A stretch of DNA of 64,000 bases from an uncultured Planococcus sp. Lineage in GTDB: Bacteria > Bacillota > Bacilli > Bacillales_A > Planococcaceae. The stretch is taken from the NCBI GenBank assembly GCA_947493585.1, contig CANLRI010000001.1:434001-498000 (forward strand), in the 5' to 3' direction. The first letter of the stretch is position 1. Each line of letters opens with the position of its first letter. Shown in pieces: positions 56,941 to 64,000 of the stretch. The notes under the pieces were generated by a model that made no database searches, was not told where the DNA came from, and was given only the letters and a program-made list of their open reading frames with translations. A program made the position numbers and the translations under genes.

Positions 56941-57711
56941 TTAAAGGTTGATGGTGACGTCTGCTTTTTCACGAAGTTCCGCTACAAGTGTTTGAGTAGC
57001 TTCGTTTTCTTTTTGCATTTTGACTTGTTCTTCAAGGTCTGGTTTCAGTTCTTCAAACGCAGGGAGTTCTTCTTCACTGCCCATTTGTTCTTGTTGAGCT
57101 TTGAGTTGCTCATAGGCTGCTTCCACTTCTTCATTGCTAGGGTCGGTATCTCCGGCCGACTCAGCGATCAGTTGGTCCACTTTCACTTGAGTTTCGATTT
57201 GAGACATGACTTCATCTTCCGCCATTCCTTGTTCGTTCAAGGCTGACAGGAATTCATCTTTCGACTCGAGGCCATTTTGTTTTGCGAGCTGGTCCAATGT
57301 CTCGTCCACTTCTTCGTCGGACGCAGTCAGTTCTTGATTTTCAGCTTCCTGAACGAGCAATTTCTGGCCGACCATGCTTTCCGCCAATTGAGTTTTCAAT
57401 TGATTCTGGTCGATTTCCTGGCCGGACATTTGTGCTTGCATGGCCGCTTGCTGGAATTGCCCTGTATAGGCTGTTTCAAATTCTTCTTTGCTCACTTCTT
57501 CGCCATTCACTTCGGCCACTACCTCGGGGATGCCTTCTAAGTCAGGTTCGGGCATTTCCGGTTGACCGGCGCTTTCCTCGCCGCTAGGTGCTTGTTCTTC
57601 AGTTTCAGGTTGCGCGTTTTCGTTTTCTGCGGATTCATCGGCACCGCCGCATGCTGACAAGACGATGAGTGATGTACCAAGGGATAGGCCTAAAAACCAT
57701 TTTTTTATCAT
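56941..57711 (-). CDS. SurA N-domain-like lipoprotein (PrsA-like, no PPIase domain)
   Basis: 256 residues. Lipoprotein signal with lipobox LSAC (GTSLIVLSACGGADE), a long acidic Glu/Pro linker (about 25-65), then a SurA/PrsA N-terminal chaperone domain: VVAEVNGEEVSKEEFETAY, QLKTQLAESMVGQKLLVQEA, TASDEEVDETLDQLAKQNG. A C-terminal helical segment completes the chaperone fold, but the parvulin peptidyl-prolyl isomerase domain of PrsA is missing. Probably a membrane-anchored folding helper outside the cell. Start at 57711, 7 nt after AAGGAG; an ATG at 57717 is too close to the ribosome site. Confidence 0.83.
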   Translation of the reverse strand: MIKKWFLGLSLGTSLIVLSACGGADESAENENAQPETEEQAPSGEESAGQPEMPEPDLEGIPEVVAEVNGEEVSKEEFETAYTGQFQQAAMQAQMSGQEIDQNQLKTQLAESMVGQKLLVQEAENQELTASDEEVDETLDQLAKQNGLESKDEFLSALNEQGMAEDEVMSQIETQVKVDQLIAESAGDTDPSNEEVEAAYEQLKAQQEQMGSEEELPAFEELKPDLEEQVKMQKENEATQTLVAELREKADVTINL

Positions 57712-57905
57712 TGTCATTCTCCTTCCAACGCATAATGTCCGGTAGTGTAACATAGCCCGGAATCAAGTGTGAAGCGAGAACCCTTGAGTGCTTGGGATGA
57801 TGTAAATTAATAAGACAGAAATACCTATTCTTTTTACTAATGACGTTTTCAGCCTTTAAAAGAGGATAAAGACTATTAATAGAGAGAATTCGAGGAGGAG
57901 ACGGT

Positions 57906-58331
57906 ATGAAAATAGCGGAAATAATGACAACTGATGTAGAGACTTGCCCGCCAACTGTAACCATCCAAGACATCGCCGCCAAGATGCGCGAAATAAATGT
58001 CGGTTCGATTCCGATTTGTGAGGAAGGGAGGATTGTCGGCATCGTCACGGACCGAGATATCGTCCTGAGGGGCATCGCGGAAGAGCTGGAGGCGGATGCG
58101 CCAATTTCGGAAATTTTTTCGGAAACTTTGATTACCGGAACGGAAGAGATGCTTGTCGAGGAAGCGGCTTCATTGATGGCCAGGCATCAAATCCGGCGTT
58201 TGCCGATTGTGCGCAATGAACAGATCATCGGCATCGTTTCCCTAGGCGATATTGCGGTTAGGGGCAAGACACCGCAAGAAGCGGAGACAGCGCTTGAAAA
58301 AGTTTCAGAACCAGCGAAGCCGCGGCGATGA
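57906..58331 (+). CDS. two-CBS-domain protein
   Basis: 141 residues made of a CBS pair: AEIMTTDVETCPPTVTIQDI with IVGIVTDRDIVLRGI, and LVEEAASLMARHQIRRLPIV with IIGIVSLGDIAVRGK. Soluble adenylate-type nucleotide sensors of this size usually act on an unknown partner or as stress proteins (YhcV/YrkP type). GGAGGAGACGGT precedes the ATG. The gene ends 29 bp before a cupin gene and is probably cotranscribed with it. Confidence 0.88.
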   Translation: MKIAEIMTTDVETCPPTVTIQDIAAKMREINVGSIPICEEGRIVGIVTDRDIVLRGIAEELEADAPISEIFSETLITGTEEMLVEEAASLMARHQIRRLPIVRNEQIIGIVSLGDIAVRGKTPQEAETALEKVSEPAKPRR

Positions 58332-58360
58332 GCTAGGCGAAGTAGAATAGGAGGCGCGAA

Positions 58361-58660
58361 ATGGAAACAAAAGAAACCCTGAATGTGTTGGAAGAGAAAG
58401 CGAAGAAAACTGCTGCTGTGCTGCAGACGGCGAATGCTAAAGTAATGAACATCCAATTGCGCAAAGGAGAAGCCATCCCGGAACATAATGCAGACGCGGA
58501 AGTCGTGATTGTGGTACGAAAAGGGCGTGTGCAGTTCACAGCAGATAGCGAAACGGTTGAGGCTACACCGGAAAACGTTCTGCACCTCGCCCCGATGGAA
58601 AATCACAGGCTGTTGGCACAAGAAGACAGCGATTTATTGGTCTTTCAAATTAAAGCGTAA
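58361..58660 (+). CDS. small cupin-fold protein
   Basis: 99 residues, a single cupin barrel: LRKGEAIPEHNADAEVVIVV (His/Glu of motif 1), GRVQFTADSE, and LHLAPMENHRLLAQEDSDLL (motif 2 with His). Could bind a metal and a small acid or act as a ligand sensor; the reaction is unknown. GGAGGCG precedes the ATG. Downstream of the CBS protein in a likely two-gene operon ended by a perfect hairpin. Confidence 0.78.
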   Translation: METKETLNVLEEKAKKTAAVLQTANAKVMNIQLRKGEAIPEHNADAEVVIVVRKGRVQFTADSETVEATPENVLHLAPMENHRLLAQEDSDLLVFQIKA

Positions 58661-58697
58661 AAAACCCTCTCGAGCACTTGCTCGAGAGGGTTTTTTT
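58658..58697. terminator. bidirectional terminator after the cupin gene
   Basis: AAAACCCTCTCGAGCA pairs perfectly with TGCTCGAGAGGGTTTTTT. Confidence 0.92.
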
Positions 58698-59412
58698 ACC
58701 ATTCGACTTGTTCAGGGTATTCAGCCTGTATGCCGATTTCATGGATCGGCTGTTTTCCAGGAACTGCCGCGTTGATGACTTGTTTGCGGAATGCTTGGTA
58801 TTCGGAATCCTGGAGCGTAAGTTTCATGGCGATGGCAGATAAACTTTTTTCGCGCTGCTGCCTATCCATGCCGATGTATTTCAAGTTCAGCAGGTCGACA
58901 TATTGAATGGCGTAATCGTTGACTGAAGGCGATTTGCGGAATGCTTCCAAGATCGCTGCGTATTCTTCATTCGGTATATGGCCTTGCAAGCACTCAAGGA
59001 CGAGTGCCTGGAATTTCGCAATCACTGGCGCATAGGCATCAGCCAGCAAGTCGCCGCGCTTGTCCTCGTAAAGCCGGACGAAATCTCGGAGTGCATAAGC
59101 AGTGTACAAAAGCTCTGGCCAAAGTACTTCTACCGAGAAATAAATATTCTTGTCGGGTGCGATAAAGCTGTGCTGTTTTTTCGTATGCTCGTGCAAGCCG
59201 TTGAAGACGAAATCGACATTACGATCACCTTGTGCGGCATGGCGGATCTCATAGGAAACACCAAGTATCCTCAAACGAGATCCTTCATAGCCGTGGTATT
59301 CACCTTCTTTGCCGATGACTTTGTAGATGGCTTGGTTCAGTTCATCCAAATCGAAATAATCTCCGCTGATCTTGACGCCGGTATGGTTCGGCGTCGTTTT
59401 AATGCTTAGCAT
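58696..59412 (-). CDS. conserved hypothetical protein, 238 aa
   Basis: A soluble 238-residue protein beginning MLSIKTTPNHTGVKISGDYF with a strand-rich N-terminus and a helical C-terminal half (LQGHIPNEEYAAILEAFRKS; LSAIAMKLTLQDSEYQAFRK). It gives the impression of an uncharacterised Firmicutes family, but I cannot name it safely. No signal peptide, membrane helix or recognised catalytic motif. AGGAGG lies before the ATG at 59412. It follows rluF on the minus strand with an 11-bp gap, so it is probably cotranscribed with it. Confidence 0.75.
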   Translation of the reverse strand: MLSIKTTPNHTGVKISGDYFDLDELNQAIYKVIGKEGEYHGYEGSRLRILGVSYEIRHAAQGDRNVDFVFNGLHEHTKKQHSFIAPDKNIYFSVEVLWPELLYTAYALRDFVRLYEDKRGDLLADAYAPVIAKFQALVLECLQGHIPNEEYAAILEAFRKSPSVNDYAIQYVDLLNLKYIGMDRQQREKSLSAIAMKLTLQDSEYQAFRKQVINAAVPGKQPIHEIGIQAEYPEQVEW

Positions 59413-59423
59413 AAAATGCCTCC

Positions 59424-60131
59424 TTAGCGTTTCGGTTGGTAATCAAGCTGGCGGAACAGTTCCTGTTTTTCTTCTTCTGTCAGGTCGCGCCATTCACCGG
59501 CCTTCAAATTGCTAAGGCGAATGTCCATGATGCGGATGCGCTGCAGGCGCTTCACTTCGTAGCCGAGCGCTGTACACATGCGGCGAATCTGCCGGTTGAG
59601 TCCTTGCTGTAAGGTCAACTTGAAGACGTGCTTAGCAATCCGTTCAGCTTTGGCCGGAAGCGTCACCGTGTCGAGGATCTCGACGCCGCTCTCCATCTTC
59701 TCCAAGAACTCATCGGTAACTGGTTTATCGACCGTCACGATGTATTCCTTTTCGTGCTCGTGTTCAGCGCGCAGGATTTCATTGACGATGTCGCCGTCAT
59801 TGGTCATGAGGATAAGCCCTTCTGAATCTTTATCGAGCCGCCCGATATGAAAAATACGTTCCGGGTGGTTGATGAAGTCGACGATATTGCCTTCGATGTG
59901 GCGCTCGGTCGTGCTGGTGATGCCGACCGGTTTATTCAGCGCCAAATAAACGTAAGCACGCTTCGGCTGCTGGATGACTTTGCCGTCGACCCGTACTTCG
60001 TCTTCGGGCTCGACTTTGCTGCCAAGCTCTGCTTTGTGGCCGTTGATCTCGACGCGGCCGGCTTCGATGAATTTATCCGCCCCGCGGCGGGAAGTAATGC
60101 CTGTTTCACTTAGGAATTTATTGATTCGCAT
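59424..60131 (-). CDS. rluF: 23S rRNA pseudouridine synthase RluF-like
   Basis: 235 residues. N-terminal S4 RNA-binding domain (MRINKFLSETGITSRRGADK; VEINGHKAELGSKV) and RsuA-type catalytic domain with the active-site Asp in HIGRLDKDSEGLILMTND. GLNRQIRRMCTALGYEVKRL is the RluF/RluB-type ending. NKPVGITSTTE favours RluF (position 2604) over RluB. AAAGGA lies 7 nt before the ATG. It leads a two-gene minus-strand unit with the hypothetical gene downstream. Confidence 0.88.
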   Translation of the reverse strand: MRINKFLSETGITSRRGADKFIEAGRVEINGHKAELGSKVEPEDEVRVDGKVIQQPKRAYVYLALNKPVGITSTTERHIEGNIVDFINHPERIFHIGRLDKDSEGLILMTNDGDIVNEILRAEHEHEKEYIVTVDKPVTDEFLEKMESGVEILDTVTLPAKAERIAKHVFKLTLQQGLNRQIRRMCTALGYEVKRLQRIRIMDIRLSNLKAGEWRDLTEEEKQELFRQLDYQPKR

Positions 60132-60291
60132 AAAAAAATCCTTTCACTTGTATATTTCCACTGTCTGGTCCCATTATACTCCAGATGACCCTTATAAGAA
60201 AAAAATTTGTAGGCTAACAGTTGCAATTTTCCGATTTATTTGACAATATATAGAGGCGAGCCCTGAAATAAATGATGCGCCAAACGATATT

Positions 60292-60305
60292 TGAAAGCGT
60301 ATACA
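60292..60305 (+). promoter_or_regulatory. cre site upstream of the aldehyde dehydrogenase gene
   Basis: TGAAAGCGTATACA fits 13 of 14 positions of TGWAANCGNTNWCA, 36 bp before the start codon. In this position CcpA would block transcription. A -35-like TTGACA lies at about 60239, without a convincing -10. Confidence 0.5.
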
Positions 60306-60340
60306 TAACGGGGCTAAACCAAGCAAAGGGGAGATGTAGA

Positions 60341-61861
60341 ATGGTATATGCAGTTCCAAACACAGAGGGTGCAAAAGTAAATTTTAAAGAGCAATACGAT
60401 AATTATATAAATGGTGGATGGCAAGCGCCTAAAAACGGCCAGTATTTTGAAAATTTATCGCCTGTAAACGGAAAGGTGTTCACGAAAGTGGCTCGTTCAA
60501 GTGCAGAAGATGTCGAATCGGCGCTGGATGCTGCACACGCGGCGAAAGAAGCATGGGGGAAAACGTCCACGACAGAACGCGGCAATATCCTCTTGAAGAT
60601 CGCTGACCGTATGGAAGAGAACCTGGAGATGCTGGCAGTCGCGGAAACTTGGGACAACGGGAAAGCGGTCCGCGAGACCTTGAATGCTGATATGCCGCTC
60701 GCTATCGACCATTTCCGTTATTTTGCCGGCGCGATTCGTGCCCAGGAAGGCGGGATCAGTCAAATCGACAACGACACAGTCGCTTATCACTTCCATGAAC
60801 CTCTTGGCGTGGTCGGCCAGATCATTCCTTGGAACTTCCCGCTTCTCATGGCGGTATGGAAACTCGCTCCTGCTCTTGCAGCAGGAAACTGTGTCGTCTT
60901 GAAGCCGGCTGAACAAACACCGGTCAGCATCCTTGTATGGGCTGAATTGGTCGGCGATTTGTTGCCGCCAGGCGTCCTGAACATCGTCAACGGATTCGGG
61001 ATCGAAACAGGCAAGCCGCTTGCATCGAGCCCGCGTATCAGCAAAATCGCCTTCACTGGTGAAACGACGACGGGCCGCATGATCATGCAATACGCATCGC
61101 AAAACCTGATTCCAGTAACACTTGAACTGGGCGGGAAATCACCGAACATCTTCTTCAAGGATGTCATGGACCAGGACGATGCATTCCTCGATAAAGCGGT
61201 GGAAGGGTTTGTCATGTTCGCATTGAACCAAGGCGAAGTATGTACGTGCCCGTCGCGTGCGTTGATCCAGGAAGACATTTACGAAGAGTTCATGAAGCGC
61301 GCCATCAAGCGCGTCGAAGAAATCAAGACCGGCAACCCGTTGGATCCGGCGACGATGATGGGAGCCCAGGCATCCACCGAGCAGTTGGAGAAAATCCAAT
61401 CCTATCTTGAAATCGGCAAACAGGAAGGCGCAGAAGTGTTGGCAGGCGGAGACCGCAACCGTTTGGAAGGCGATCTTTCAGAAGGCTTCTACATCCAGCC
61501 GACCGTTTTCAAAGGCGACAACAAAATGCGTATTTTCCAGGAAGAGATTTTCGGGCCGGTACTCGCCGTGGCGACTTTCAAAACGAAAGAAGAAGCAATG
61601 GAAATCGCCAATGACACACTTTACGGACTTGGAGCGGGCATTTGGACACGCGACACGAACACGGCTTACCGTTTTGGCCGCGGCATCCAGGCAGGGCGTG
61701 TATGGACAAACTGTTACCACCAGTATCCTGCACACGCAGCATTTGGCGGCTACAAAATGTCCGGATTCGGGCGTGAGAACCATTTGATGATGCTTAGCCA
61801 TTACCAAAACACGAAGAACATGCTCGTCAGCTACAGCGAAGACAAGCTTGGGTTCTTCTGA
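60341..61861 (+). CDS. NAD-dependent aldehyde dehydrogenase (acetaldehyde-type)
   Basis: 506 residues. ALDH superfamily: [20 protein letters not shown] (cofactor), [10 protein letters not shown], the general base in [12 protein letters not shown], the nucleophile in [26 protein letters not shown] and the C-terminal [12 protein letters not shown]. The GEVCTCPSR pattern and a neighbouring DUF779 gene mark the AdhB/ExaC-type subgroup that oxidises acetaldehyde. C30 carotenoid pathways also need an aldehyde dehydrogenase, so a role on the carotenoid aldehyde is possible but less likely. The ATG at 60341 follows AAAGGGGAG. A cre site suggests carbon repression. Confidence 0.9.
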   Translation: MVYAVPNTEGAKVNFKEQYDNYINGGWQAPKNGQYFENLSPVNGKVFTKVARSSAEDVESALDAAHAAKEAWGKTSTTERGNILLKIADRMEENLEMLAVAETWDNGKAVRETLNADMPLAIDHFRYFAGAIRAQEGGISQIDNDTVAYHFHEPLGVVGQIIPWNFPLLMAVWKLAPALAAGNCVVLKPAEQTPVSILVWAELVGDLLPPGVLNIVNGFGIETGKPLASSPRISKIAFTGETTTGRMIMQYASQNLIPVTLELGGKSPNIFFKDVMDQDDAFLDKAVEGFVMFALNQGEVCTCPSRALIQEDIYEEFMKRAIKRVEEIKTGNPLDPATMMGAQASTEQLEKIQSYLEIGKQEGAEVLAGGDRNRLEGDLSEGFYIQPTVFKGDNKMRIFQEEIFGPVLAVATFKTKEEAMEIANDTLYGLGAGIWTRDTNTAYRFGRGIQAGRVWTNCYHQYPAHAAFGGYKMSGFGRENHLMMLSHYQNTKNMLVSYSEDKLGFF

Positions 61862-61880
61862 TCAGAAAGAAGGGCTAGCC

Positions 61881-62240
61881 ATGACAGAACGGGTAATCGC
61901 CACAGACGCCGCCTTGGAGTTGATCAACACCTTGAAGGAAAAGCACGGGCCCTTGATGTTTCATCAATCGGGAGGCTGCTGTGATGGCAGTTCGCCTATG
62001 TGCTATCCAAAAGGTGATTTGTTGGTCGGCGATCAGGACGTATTGATGGGGGTCATCGGCGACAGCGAGTTTTATATGCATAAGAGCCAGTTTGACTATT
62101 GGAGCCATACGCAATTGATCATTGATGTCGTGCCTGGGCGCGGCGGGATGTTCTCGCTTGAAGGAGCAGAAGGAAAACGATTCTTGACCCGCTCACGCGC
62201 ATTCACGGCAGAAGAAACTGAAGAACTGCAAAAACAATAA
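61881..62240 (+). CDS. DUF779 protein, partner of the aldehyde dehydrogenase
   Basis: 119 residues. DUF779 hallmarks: LMFHQSGGCCDGSSPMCYPK with its cysteine pair, DSEFYMHKSQFDYWSHTQLI, and DVVPGRGGMFSLEGAEGKRF. Often encoded directly after aldehyde dehydrogenases of this subgroup; function unproven, and the Cys/His pattern could bind a metal. GAAGGG precedes the ATG, 19 bp after the dehydrogenase stop. A terminator follows. Confidence 0.87.
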   Translation: MTERVIATDAALELINTLKEKHGPLMFHQSGGCCDGSSPMCYPKGDLLVGDQDVLMGVIGDSEFYMHKSQFDYWSHTQLIIDVVPGRGGMFSLEGAEGKRFLTRSRAFTAEETEELQKQ

Positions 62241-62245
62241 GTGGA

Positions 62246-62279
62246 AGTCCCGGATGTTCGACATCTGGGATTTTTTTTA
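62246..62279 (+). terminator. terminator after the DUF779 gene
   Basis: TCCCGGATGT-tcg-ACATCTGGGA (one wobble) followed by T8. Confidence 0.85.
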
Positions 62280-62368
62280 CGTTTATTGTTAAAAAGAAAG
62301 CACGTCAAACAAAGAGCGGAAAAGGCGTTCATGGAGCCGTTTTCATCCTTTTTCAAGAGGGTCAATCG

Positions 62369-62397
62369 TGGAAAAAAAGGCGCCAAAATGCTATAAT
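62369..62397 (+). promoter_or_regulatory. promoter of the antitoxin-Fic operon
   Basis: TGGAAA (62369-62374), 17-bp spacer, perfect TATAAT (62392-62397). Confidence 0.55.
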
Positions 62398-62422
62398 GAT
62401 AGAATGAAAGGTGGTCATCCAT

Positions 62423-62611
62423 GTGACGAATTTAGCTAACCGGGTATCCCATGAACAAGCCAATCACGCGATTTCCTGCGCCGCACACTCTCTCGTAACG
62501 GAAGGGTTTGATGTGACCCATGAAGACCGGAATTTTGTCCGCTCTGTCCTGACCGGAGAACGGACGGAAGCTCAATTCCACCAGGCCATCAAAGCACGCT
62601 TCGATGTCTAA
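62423..62611 (+). CDS. VbhA-like antitoxin of the Fic protein
   Basis: 62 residues, helical. SLVTEG in CAAHSLVTEGFDV matches the inhibitory motif (S/T)xxxE(G/N) of class I Fic antitoxins, whose Glu enters the Fic active site and blocks productive ATP binding. The start is GTG at 62423 with GAAAGGTGG 9 nt upstream, rather than GTG 62411, which lies within that ribosome site. It overlaps the fic start by 8 nt, antitoxin first, the standard toxin-antitoxin arrangement. Confidence 0.82.
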   Translation: MTNLANRVSHEQANHAISCAAHSLVTEGFDVTHEDRNFVRSVLTGERTEAQFHQAIKARFDV

Positions 62612-63191
62612 ATACCAGCACACGTCCATGTATTGCTACCCTGGATCCGATGTGCTGGTGAATGCGTTCGATATCCGAGATGAAGACAAGCTCAAGGAAT
62701 TAGAGACGGTCTATGCGCTATATCGCTTGTCGGAACTGCAACTACAAAAGCCGAAAGATCCATCTGATCTCAACGTGTTTCTCGATATCCACCGCTGCTT
62801 GCTGCAGGACGTCTACCCGTTTGCCGGCAAGCTGCGCGAGGAAATGACGTCCAAAGGAAGTTCGACTTTCGCCCACCCTAAACACTTGGATGGACAGCTG
62901 AAACAGCTTTTTGATGAATTGGCTGAAGAAGCTTATCTGAAAGGCTTAACGAAAGACGTTTTTATCCAGCGTCTCGCCCATTATTTGGCGGAATTGAATG
63001 CGCTCCACCCCTTCCGTGAAGGCAATGGCAGGGCAGTGCGTGAATTCGCCCGCCAGCTGGCATTGAATGCCGGTTATCGGTTGGATTGGGCGAGAATCGA
63101 AGAACCTGCCCATATTATTAACGCATTTGTGGACTCCTTTAATAAAGACAATGAGCGCCTGGAAGTTTTATTGGGCGAAGTCATCAGTTGA
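62604..63191 (+). CDS. fic: Fic-domain AMP-transferase toxin
   Basis: 195 residues. The intact Fic motif HPFREGNGRAVREF (HxFx(D/E)GNGRxxR), with catalytic His and the anion-hole GNGR, predicts transfer of AMP from ATP to a protein hydroxyl. The flap region lies around LREEMTSKGSSTFAHP. In VbhT/FicT systems the targets are gyrase and topoisomerase IV. No secretion domain, so it acts inside the cell. The start overlaps the antitoxin gene, giving translational coupling. Confidence 0.9.
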   Translation: MSKYQHTSMYCYPGSDVLVNAFDIRDEDKLKELETVYALYRLSELQLQKPKDPSDLNVFLDIHRCLLQDVYPFAGKLREEMTSKGSSTFAHPKHLDGQLKQLFDELAEEAYLKGLTKDVFIQRLAHYLAELNALHPFREGNGRAVREFARQLALNAGYRLDWARIEEPAHIINAFVDSFNKDNERLEVLLGEVIS

Positions 63192-63217
63192 GTGTGCCAA
63201 CCGGGTGCATCTCGACA

Positions 63218-63265
63218 GAAAAATAGGCTGAAGTGGCAGGCAACCTGTCGCTTCAGCCTATTTTG
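63218..63265. terminator. bidirectional terminator between fic and the AAC(3) gene
   Basis: AAAATAGGCTGAAG pairs with CTTCAGCCTATTTT, with an inner GCAGG/CCTGT hairpin. Confidence 0.88.
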
Positions 63266-63266
63266 T

Positions 63267-64000
63267 TTAATTTTTTTGTTCCTGCTGTTCTTGCGGTGCT
63301 GGATTTTTCTGCAGCCATTCGGTAGCGAACTCAACGAGCGGACGCATTTCTGTGAGCTGGATTTCAGCCTGTCCAAGAACGCCTTGAGTAATAGTTCCAG
63401 GAAAGTCTTTGGCGATTTCCGGGAAGCGGTCTGAATCCATATCCACGCAATCGTACGCGGCCCATTGCCGCTCTCCATTAATGTACATCGCTGCGCCTTG
63501 CGGAGAAGTTGTACGTTCAGGCTGTAGAAACTCTGCGTGATGAAGAGCAGTGCATGAATCGAACCCGGTGCCGATCAGCAGAATTTTCACTGGATGCCCC
63601 ATCATTTTGCCAAGAGGCGAAGTGGTGCCAAACGAATCTTCGAGCGGCTGTTCAGTCATCCATTCCGCAGCAAGCCTTCCCCAGGCGATAAATGAGTGAG
63701 TCGGATGAGGGCTTCGGATCGTCGCCGGATGGCGGTGGAGACATTCGGGTATTTTCCCCATTCCGCGCATATTTGTCAGGTCAGGATCATATGCCGGCAT
63801 TTGGTCACGTGTCGGCTGATGCCAATTTTCAGGAATTGGCGGAGCCATCCAATAAACAGGGTCCGAATTATCGGCAGACTGGGAAGGCATGACAAGAGTG
63901 CCCTCAGGAGTGATGACTTCCATCAAAGCTTCAACTACGGCCTGTGCACCTCCGGCAATCCACCCCATTGACTTCAGCGAGGAATGGACCATCAAGTGAT
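63267..64000 (-). CDS. AAC(3)-family aminoglycoside N-acetyltransferase, 5' end outside the window
   Basis: At least 244 residues; the frame runs off the right edge, so the first ~20 residues are missing. Antibiotic_NAT/AAC(3) features: MVHSSLKSMGWIAGGAQAVV, the TLVMPSQSADNSDP block, the RSPHPTHSFIAWG motif with the catalytic His, TSPLGKMM, and ILLIGTGFDSCTALHHAE. It would acetylate the 3-amino group of aminoglycosides using acetyl-CoA. Chromosomal members such as YokD have unclear natural substrates, so resistance cannot be assumed. Ends at the terminator shared with fic. Confidence 0.85.
   Translation of the reverse strand, partial: HLMVHSSLKSMGWIAGGAQAVVEALMEVITPEGTLVMPSQSADNSDPVYWMAPPIPENWHQPTRDQMPAYDPDLTNMRGMGKIPECLHRHPATIRSPHPTHSFIAWGRLAAEWMTEQPLEDSFGTTSPLGKMMGHPVKILLIGTGFDSCTALHHAEFLQPERTTSPQGAAMYINGERQWAAYDCVDMDSDRFPEIAKDFPGTITQGVLGQAEIQLTEMRPLVEFATEWLQKNPAPQEQQEQKN

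Overview
The window looks like chromosomal DNA of a Gram-positive, low-to-mid GC Bacillales bacterium. A pigmented Planococcaceae (Planococcus or Planomicrobium type) fits best. Reasons: strong AGGAGG-type ribosome sites, ATG/GTG/TTG starts, many compact rho-independent hairpins, Bacillus-type housekeeping genes (MsmX-like ATPase, DbpA/YxiN, RlmN, LysM-3D wall protein, glutamate synthase) and a complete C30 (staphyloxanthin-like) carotenoid gene set. The genus is an inference. I see no rRNA, tRNA, CRISPR array, prophage or IS element.

Layout. 0-6.3 kb: the end of an RND efflux pump, a DHA2 drug exporter, a CNT nucleoside transporter, an AzgA-type purine permease, a MITE-like palindromic repeat and a tiny ORF. 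6.3-8.7 kb: a MerR regulator with a B12-binding domain (CarH/LitR type) and a DHA1 exporter, both on the minus strand. 8.9-13 kb: two paralogous acetyl-CoA hydrolase/CoA-transferase genes with a LytTR regulator between them. 13-25 kb: VOC protein, RlmN, MsmX-like ATPase, a UPF0180-YtxH fusion, UMF1 transporter, exonuclease III, a CDP-glycerol transferase, catalase, and a tandem PII protein coupled to two DUF1538 membrane proteins. 25-30 kb: pentapeptide protein, XRE regulator, SDR, DUF4334 protein and RecQ. 30.7-36.9 kb: glutamate synthase. 37-44 kb: a secreted protein, a cupin/HD-GYP protein, a YtxH-like protein, an ATP-grasp plus alpha-E/transglutaminase pair, and DbpA. 44.4-53.4 kb: LysM-3D wall protein and the carotenoid locus. 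53.6-64 kb: RpiR regulator with a polar amino acid ABC importer, a SurA-N lipoprotein, CBS and cupin proteins, RluF, aldehyde dehydrogenase with DUF779, a VbhA/Fic toxin-antitoxin pair, and a truncated AAC(3).

The most interesting reading is that the carotenoid locus and the distant B12-type MerR gene form one light-controlled circuit. Two convergent crt operons (crtN-crtN-crtM on plus; hydratase, acyltransferase, glycosyltransferase and oxidase on minus) share one bidirectional terminator. All their genes overlap by 4 nt. Each operon, and also the merR gene about 38 kb away, is preceded by direct repeats of a TGTATA-like core spaced exactly 11 bp, ending in TTGTATAAC. An 11-bp direct repeat is the known operator geometry of CarH. 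The predicted product is a hydrated, glucosylated and acylated C30 carotenoid.

Second-tier observations: a ~185-bp interspersed element present twice in full, with compensatory changes supporting a folded structure; a WalR-like box upstream of the LysM-3D gene; a perfect cre site upstream of glutamate synthase; three look-alike sigma-B promoters at stress genes; a three-way-junction-like leader; and several unusual fusions.
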